From JAAZGD01 sp964383845 (GTDB lineage Bacteria; Bacillota; Clostridia; Peptostreptococcales; Anaerovoracaceae), in the NCBI GenBank assembly GCA_964383845.1, contig CAYLIF010000005.1, positions 19,938 through 83,937 of the forward strand: DNA of 64,000 bases, read 5' to 3'. The notes beneath the pieces were generated by a model, which was not told the DNA's origin, searched no databases, and saw nothing but the letters and a program-made list of their open reading frames with translations. Both the position numbers and the translations under genes were made by a program. Each line of letters starts with the position of its first letter. The stretch's first letter is position 1. Below, piece after piece: positions 60,432 to 64,000 of the stretch.

Positions 60432-61346
60432 ATGCCTATTATTATACCAAATTCCCTTCCGGCGGCTAAAACCCTAAAGAAGGAAAACATATTCGTAATG
60501 CACGAAAAACGAGCTATCTCTCAAGATATAAGACCATTAAGAATACTCCTTGTAAATTTAATGCCTACCAAGATTGCCACAGAAACACAACTGGCTCGAG
60601 TGCTGGCTAATTCACCCTTGCAAGTTGAGTTGACTCTTCTTCGTATGGATGCCCATGAAAGCCTCAACACTCCAGAAGATCATATGTCAGCTTTTTATAA
60701 GACTTTTGACGAAATCGTCTATAAGCGATTTGATGGTATGATTCTTACAGGAGCTCCTGTTGAAACAATGCCCTTTGAAGACGTAGACTATTGGCACGAG
60801 CTTTCAGAGATTTTTGAGTATGCAAAGACAAATGTATATAGCTCTATGTTTATTTGTTGGGGAGCTCAAGCCGCTCTTAATTACTACTATGATATTGAAA
60901 AACATATTCTAGATAAAAAAGTATTTGGTGTTTTTGAGCACAAAGTTGTTCGTCCATTAACCCCACTGGTAAGAGGATTTGATGAGATTTTTTACGCACC
61001 TCACTCCAGACATACCTATATTAAGAAAGAAGACATCAAGAAGAACCCTGAAATTAGAGTTTTAGTTGAATCCAAAGAAGTTGGACTCCATATTTTAGCA
61101 ACAGATAACGGTAAGCAGATTTTCATATTGGGACATCAGGAATATGACAAAGAAACTTTGGCCAACGAATATTTTAGAGATATTGACCGAGGCCTAGATA
61201 TCGAAGTTCCTAAAAACTATTTTCTTGATGACGACCCCAAAAAAGAAATATTATTCCGTTGGAGAAGCCATGCCAGCCTTCTTTTCACCAACTGGCTTAA
61301 CTACTATGTATACCAGGCAACTCCATATGACCTAGGGGAGCTTTAA
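60432..61346 (+). CDS. metA: Homoserine O-acetyltransferase (MetA type)
   Basis: Encodes about 304 residues of the MetA amidotransferase-like fold. The nucleophile Cys is in MFICWGAQAA, with catalytic His and Glu in ILGHQEYD. Position 111 is Glu (GAPVETM), the residue associated in Bacillus-type MetA with acetyl-CoA rather than succinyl-CoA use. That agrees with MetY immediately upstream, which uses O-acetylhomoserine. The ATG at 60432 has an AAAGG site 9 nt before it; 15 bp separate it from metY, one operon. Confidence 0.94.
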   Translation: MPIIIPNSLPAAKTLKKENIFVMHEKRAISQDIRPLRILLVNLMPTKIATETQLARVLANSPLQVELTLLRMDAHESLNTPEDHMSAFYKTFDEIVYKRFDGMILTGAPVETMPFEDVDYWHELSEIFEYAKTNVYSSMFICWGAQAALNYYYDIEKHILDKKVFGVFEHKVVRPLTPLVRGFDEIFYAPHSRHTYIKKEDIKKNPEIRVLVESKEVGLHILATDNGKQIFILGHQEYDKETLANEYFRDIDRGLDIEVPKNYFLDDDPKKEILFRWRSHASLLFTNWLNYYVYQATPYDLGEL

Positions 61347-61404
61347 ACCAATCCCTTAACTAGTGAACAAGCTAAGATGATTTTTAGCATTGAGGTAGAT
61401 TTTT

Positions 61405-62118
61405 ATGAAAAAACGAAAATCAAATAAAACCATAATAAAAATTGGAGGGTTACGTTTTACCCTCCCAATTATTTTAGTTCTTCTGCTTCTGTTAATTGCC
61501 GCAGGCAGCCTTTTGCTTCCCTCATTTAGGGATGCTTTAGGGATTGGATCTTGGCCAACTGCCTTTAAAGACTTACTTCCAGAGGAGTTGATGGGATACA
61601 ATGAAACAGAAATTTCCGATACCATCTTAGGTAAAACTCAAGACAAAGGTGATTTGGTTGTAATGGAGCAAGAGGTTTCGGTGCAAATTCAGCTTACCCG
61701 AGCCTTATGGAAGGTTCCCTTATTTGAAAAAACCAAGACTGTTTATTCCCATGGGGTAGGTGGTTTCTCCGTAGATCTTAGCAAAATAACAGAGGGAGCC
61801 CTTGTTTGGGATTCATCTGAAAAAGCTATGACTCTAACAATACCCCAAGCCACCTTATCTTATATTGACCCGGACTTCTCTAAAACGGAATTCGGAAATA
61901 CAGAACGTGCAATACTGGCTTTTGGTGATATAAAACTCACTCAAGAGCAGCATAATGTTCTTAATGTTGAAATCGAAGAGGCCATGGAAAAAGCCTTGAA
62001 CACTGAAACAAGGCTTAGGGTAGCAAATATTAAGGCCAAACAAAAGGTAGGAGAGCTCCTTAAGCCTCTGGTCAAAGAGATTCACCAAGATATAAAGCTA
62101 TATGTAATTCAAGAATAG
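61405..62118 (+). CDS. DUF4230 domain protein
   Basis: Encodes 237 residues: one membrane helix (about 18-38) followed by a DUF4230 domain. Family-like features include the GVGGFSVDLSKITEGALVW segment and the late KAKQKVGELLKPLVKEI helix. It is probably an extracellular membrane-anchored protein. Function is unknown. It begins 58 nt after metA and may be co-transcribed, but the link to methionine synthesis is not evident. Confidence 0.75.
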   Translation: MKKRKSNKTIIKIGGLRFTLPIILVLLLLLIAAGSLLLPSFRDALGIGSWPTAFKDLLPEELMGYNETEISDTILGKTQDKGDLVVMEQEVSVQIQLTRALWKVPLFEKTKTVYSHGVGGFSVDLSKITEGALVWDSSEKAMTLTIPQATLSYIDPDFSKTEFGNTERAILAFGDIKLTQEQHNVLNVEIEEAMEKALNTETRLRVANIKAKQKVGELLKPLVKEIHQDIKLYVIQE

Positions 62119-62130
62119 TAATGAGAACAA

Positions 62131-62853
62131 TTACTCAAAAAGTGTAAGTAGTAGTGCCAAGGCGATTCCTAATACAAAGGCTAGATGTGAATGATGTTGC
62201 TCATGCTCTCTAGCTTCTGGAAGAAGGTGGGAAGCCGATACATAAATAAGAACTCCTCCAACAAATCCAAGAGCAAGGCTTAATGTAGATTCGTTTAGAG
62301 TTTTAATAAATGGATAAACGATGAATGCTCCCACTGGAGTTGTAAGCCCTGCCACAAGAAAAGCAATGAAAGCAGCTTTTTTAGCAGATAAGCCCCCCTT
62401 CAATAAAACTGAAAAGGCTATAACCCCTTCTGCAAATTCATGGGTAGCCAGGCCAATCCCAGCTATTACTCCAGTATAGACACTTACGCTAAATGTGACG
62501 CTATAAATAACTCCATCGATAAATGAGTGAATTCCAATTCCCTCTATGGCAGTTATTCCAAAGGCTAATTCTTTTTCCTTGGTTTTGTACTTAATTAACA
62601 TATTGCTAAAAAACATAAACATGAAACCAACTAATGAAGAAATCCCTGCGTATTGGTTTTCAACCATTGCATGAGGTAAGATATGAACCAAGGGAGCCGT
62701 TATTAATACTCCCGCAGCGAAACATATGAAATACGCTTTGTTTCTTTCGGCAAATTCTCTGTTATGATATACGGCATAAATCCCTATGCCATTGATAACC
62801 ATAGCGCCTATGGCAAATATTCCTATCCAGGGCAAGCTACTCCATGAGCTCAT
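62131..62853 (-). CDS. ZIP family metal transporter
   Basis: Encodes 240 residues with eight membrane helices. The metal-binding helices IV and V contain IGIHSFIDGVIYS and ATHEFAEGVIAF, giving the conserved His/Asp and HExxEG-type ligands of the ZupT branch. It would import Zn2+ and perhaps other divalent ions. A His-rich segment (EHEQHHSH) in a loop near residue 220 may bind metal. It is followed at 12 bp by the convergent DUF4230 gene. Confidence 0.92.
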   Translation of the reverse strand: MSSWSSLPWIGIFAIGAMVINGIGIYAVYHNREFAERNKAYFICFAAGVLITAPLVHILPHAMVENQYAGISSLVGFMFMFFSNMLIKYKTKEKELAFGITAIEGIGIHSFIDGVIYSVTFSVSVYTGVIAGIGLATHEFAEGVIAFSVLLKGGLSAKKAAFIAFLVAGLTTPVGAFIVYPFIKTLNESTLSLALGFVGGVLIYVSASHLLPEAREHEQHHSHLAFVLGIALALLLTLFE

Positions 62854-62895
62854 AATCTAGTCCCTTCTTATTGTTCTCTTCTTGCTGCAACGATT

Positions 62896-63339
62896 TTATT
62901 TGTTTATGAACACTAAGCCGATAAGGCAAAGCACTATCCCAATGCCATGATTAAGTGTAAGCATTTCTTTATAAAAAAGAGTACCAATTACGATTAACAA
63001 CACTGCAAGAGCTATGTTAGAAACCAGAGACCCAAGGCTAATGTCCCAACCTACTCTATACATAATAATATTACCCAATTCTAGGCCTAAAACTGTAACC
63101 CCCATTAATATAGGAGCCCAATTAGTTTCCTTGATTTGAGCCCACAAAGAGGCATCCTGCTGGCCCATTGAGCTAATGTGAGGTAACAGGTAGAACATTG
63201 CAAGACTAAGAACCCCCGCTACAAAGTAATTGACTATAAGGGCTACCATAAAATTCATCTGGCCAGGAATACCTTTTGAAGAAATATGGTATGCCACGTT
63301 GGAGGCTACTATCAGTACAATGGGAAAATAATAATTCAT
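62896..63339 (-). CDS. Small EamA-like four-helix membrane protein
   Basis: Encodes 147 residues with about four membrane helices, resembling half of an EamA/DMT transporter or an SMR-like protein. GLELGNIIMYRVGWDISLGSLVSNIALAVLLIVIG and the final GIGIVLCLIGLVFINK are typical of the fold. Such half-size proteins act as dimers. Substrate is unknown. It lies 43 nt upstream of the ZIP gene on the same strand and may form an operon with it. Confidence 0.75.
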   Translation of the reverse strand: MNYYFPIVLIVASNVAYHISSKGIPGQMNFMVALIVNYFVAGVLSLAMFYLLPHISSMGQQDASLWAQIKETNWAPILMGVTVLGLELGNIIMYRVGWDISLGSLVSNIALAVLLIVIGTLFYKEMLTLNHGIGIVLCLIGLVFINK

Positions 63340-63452
63340 TTTTTATAACTCCTCTACAATTCTAATTTTTATTATATCTTTTATCCCATCTTCTAGCAAT
63401 TAATATAACTCAAGGTCCCATATATATTTTGTAAAATTTTAAACACCCCATC

Positions 63453-63483
63453 AAAAAAGCACCTCTAAAAAGAGATGCTTTTT
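63453..63483 (-). terminator. Terminator of cspA
   Basis: A stem with AAAAAGCATCTCT/AGAGGTGCTTTTT arms around TTTT, followed by U residues, lies about 50 bp after the cspA stop on the minus strand. Confidence 0.85.
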
Positions 63484-63532
63484 ACTTTTTCAGCTAGGTG
63501 TTAATTCCTGCTTAATGGTCTTTTGTAGCTAT

Positions 63533-63745
63533 TTATACAGCTGTTACGTTAGCTGCTCTAAGCTTATTTCCATTTCTAGGATCTTGCTCTACTTCAAAAG
63601 AAACTTTTTGTCCTTCTGCAAGAGTTTTGAATCCCTCAATGTTGATTGCTGAGAAATGTACGAATACGTCTTCTCCACCTTCGTCATTAGAGATAAATCC
63701 AAATCCTTTTTCTGCGTTAAACCATTTTACTGTACCTGTACTCAT
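63533..63745 (-). CDS. Cold shock protein, CspA family
   Basis: Encodes a 70-residue cold-shock domain protein. The RNA-binding motifs RNP1 (KGFGFIS) and RNP2 (VFVHFSAI) are intact, and the protein ends in KLRAANVTAV. It is a nucleic-acid chaperone that melts RNA secondary structure. It is preceded by a strong promoter and a roughly 130-nt leader with a large hairpin and U-run, suggesting control at the RNA level. AGGAG is the ribosome binding site. Confidence 0.95.
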   Translation of the reverse strand: MSTGTVKWFNAEKGFGFISNDEGGEDVFVHFSAINIEGFKTLAEGQKVSFEVEQDPRNGNKLRAANVTAV

Positions 63746-63790
63746 GTTTGTGTCTCCTTAAATATAGTACTCCAATGCTCTTTCCTGTCT

Positions 63791-63849
63791 AAAAAAACTC
63801 ACAGTTTTGTAAGTTTCCTGCGGGACTAAAACTTACAAAACTGTGAGTT
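63791..63849 (-). ncRNA. Leader hairpin/attenuator of the cold shock gene
   Basis: Two perfect 21-bp inverted arms (63796-63816 and 63829-63849) enclose a 12-nt loop. On the minus strand the hairpin is followed by seven U residues (63791-63797), and it lies between a strong promoter and the cspA start, about 45 bp before the ATG. As no gene lies between promoter and hairpin, it is a leader terminator, not the terminator of another gene. Confidence 0.75.
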
Positions 63850-63883
63850 CTTACGTCTTTAAGTCATTCAAGAATACCTTCAA

Positions 63884-63912
63884 AATATATCATGTATATT
63901 AAGGGGTGTCAA
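63884..63912 (-). promoter_or_regulatory. Promoter of the cold shock gene
   Basis: On the minus strand a perfect TTGACA (63907-63912) and TATATT (63884-63889) are 17 bp apart. Transcription is expected near 63877. I see no gene from 63913 to the right edge. Confidence 0.7.
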
Positions 63913-64000
63913 GCAAAAATGGAAATTTTTACAAAATTTATGAAACAACTTGAATGAAATAGTTAATGCAATTATGGGTACTTGAAATTGCAGTTAGTCT

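Noticed and set aside
1..64000. Mobile elements, prophage genes, CRISPR arrays, tRNA or rRNA genes
   Set aside because: No transposase, integrase, cas gene, repeat-spacer array or RNA gene was recognised in a full reading; the gene content is typical backbone.

Overview
This window looks like chromosomal backbone of an anaerobic, low-GC clostridial Firmicute. The evidence is a short HisG paired with HisZ, a tryptophan T-box leader, a two-iron desulfoferrodoxin, strong AGGAGG-type ribosome binding sites, an L13-type leader and the Rho/L31/RF1/Sua5/RpiB/Upp gene neighbourhood. I see no rRNA, tRNA, insertion sequence, prophage or CRISPR array. Species cannot be named from this sequence alone.

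Layout. 1-4119 (minus): the first 11 codons of an Mrp/NBP35-like ATPase, then feoA-feoB-HerA-like ATPase, in which FeoB has a non-canonical P-loop. 4256-9743 (plus): cyclopropane fatty acid synthase followed by an ATPase/FtsX-permease/HlyD-adaptor exporter. 9715-14626: an HD protein, a phosphohexomutase, and an EAL/degenerate-GGDEF protein with a Crp/Fnr regulator. 14757-15828 (minus): rplM-rpsI with promoter, L13-type leader and terminator. 15896-23526 (minus): a compact histidine operon, hisZ-G-D-C-B-H-A-F-IE, with a promoter and a candidate operator. 23556-33715 (minus): tyrS, upp, rpiB, sua5, prfA, rpmE, prmC, a DUF1385 gene and rho, interrupted on the opposite strand by a T-box-controlled trpB2. 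33754-41901: an LCP protein, metH, metF, putrescine aminotransferase, a DUF368 protein and a CofE-like ligase. 41933-49207 (minus): purB, then a possible six-gene transcription unit led by a TM1266-type regulator and a short leader RNA with mutually exclusive antiterminator and terminator hairpins. 49305-53959: PhzF, a small membrane protein with a polysaccharide deacetylase, a lytic transglycosylase and an MFS transporter. 54005-58455 (minus): a pseudo-protease, a CapD-like dehydratase, pgi and a small DUF6506-like protein. 58610-63339: desulfoferrodoxin, metY-metA, a DUF4230 protein, a ZIP transporter and a small EamA-like protein. 63453-63912 (minus): cspA behind a leader with a perfect 21-bp hairpin and a U-run.

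How the genes work together. Histidine synthesis is nearly complete in one operon; only a histinol-phosphate phosphatase is absent. Methionine synthesis is spread over two loci: MetA (predicted acetyl-CoA type from Glu111) and MetY make homocysteine, and MetF and MetH methylate it. The strongest candidate for an undescribed system is the 49207-43478 unit: a possible ligand-sensing leader, a hydrogenase-associated regulator family, a lipoprotein, a permease-ATPase fusion, and a hydrolase/acyltransferase/zinc-ribbon trio. Other signals worth following are the cspA attenuator, two apparently leaderless mRNAs and paired palindromes over the putrescine aminotransferase promoter. All family names come from reading the protein sequences and recall; no database search was run.
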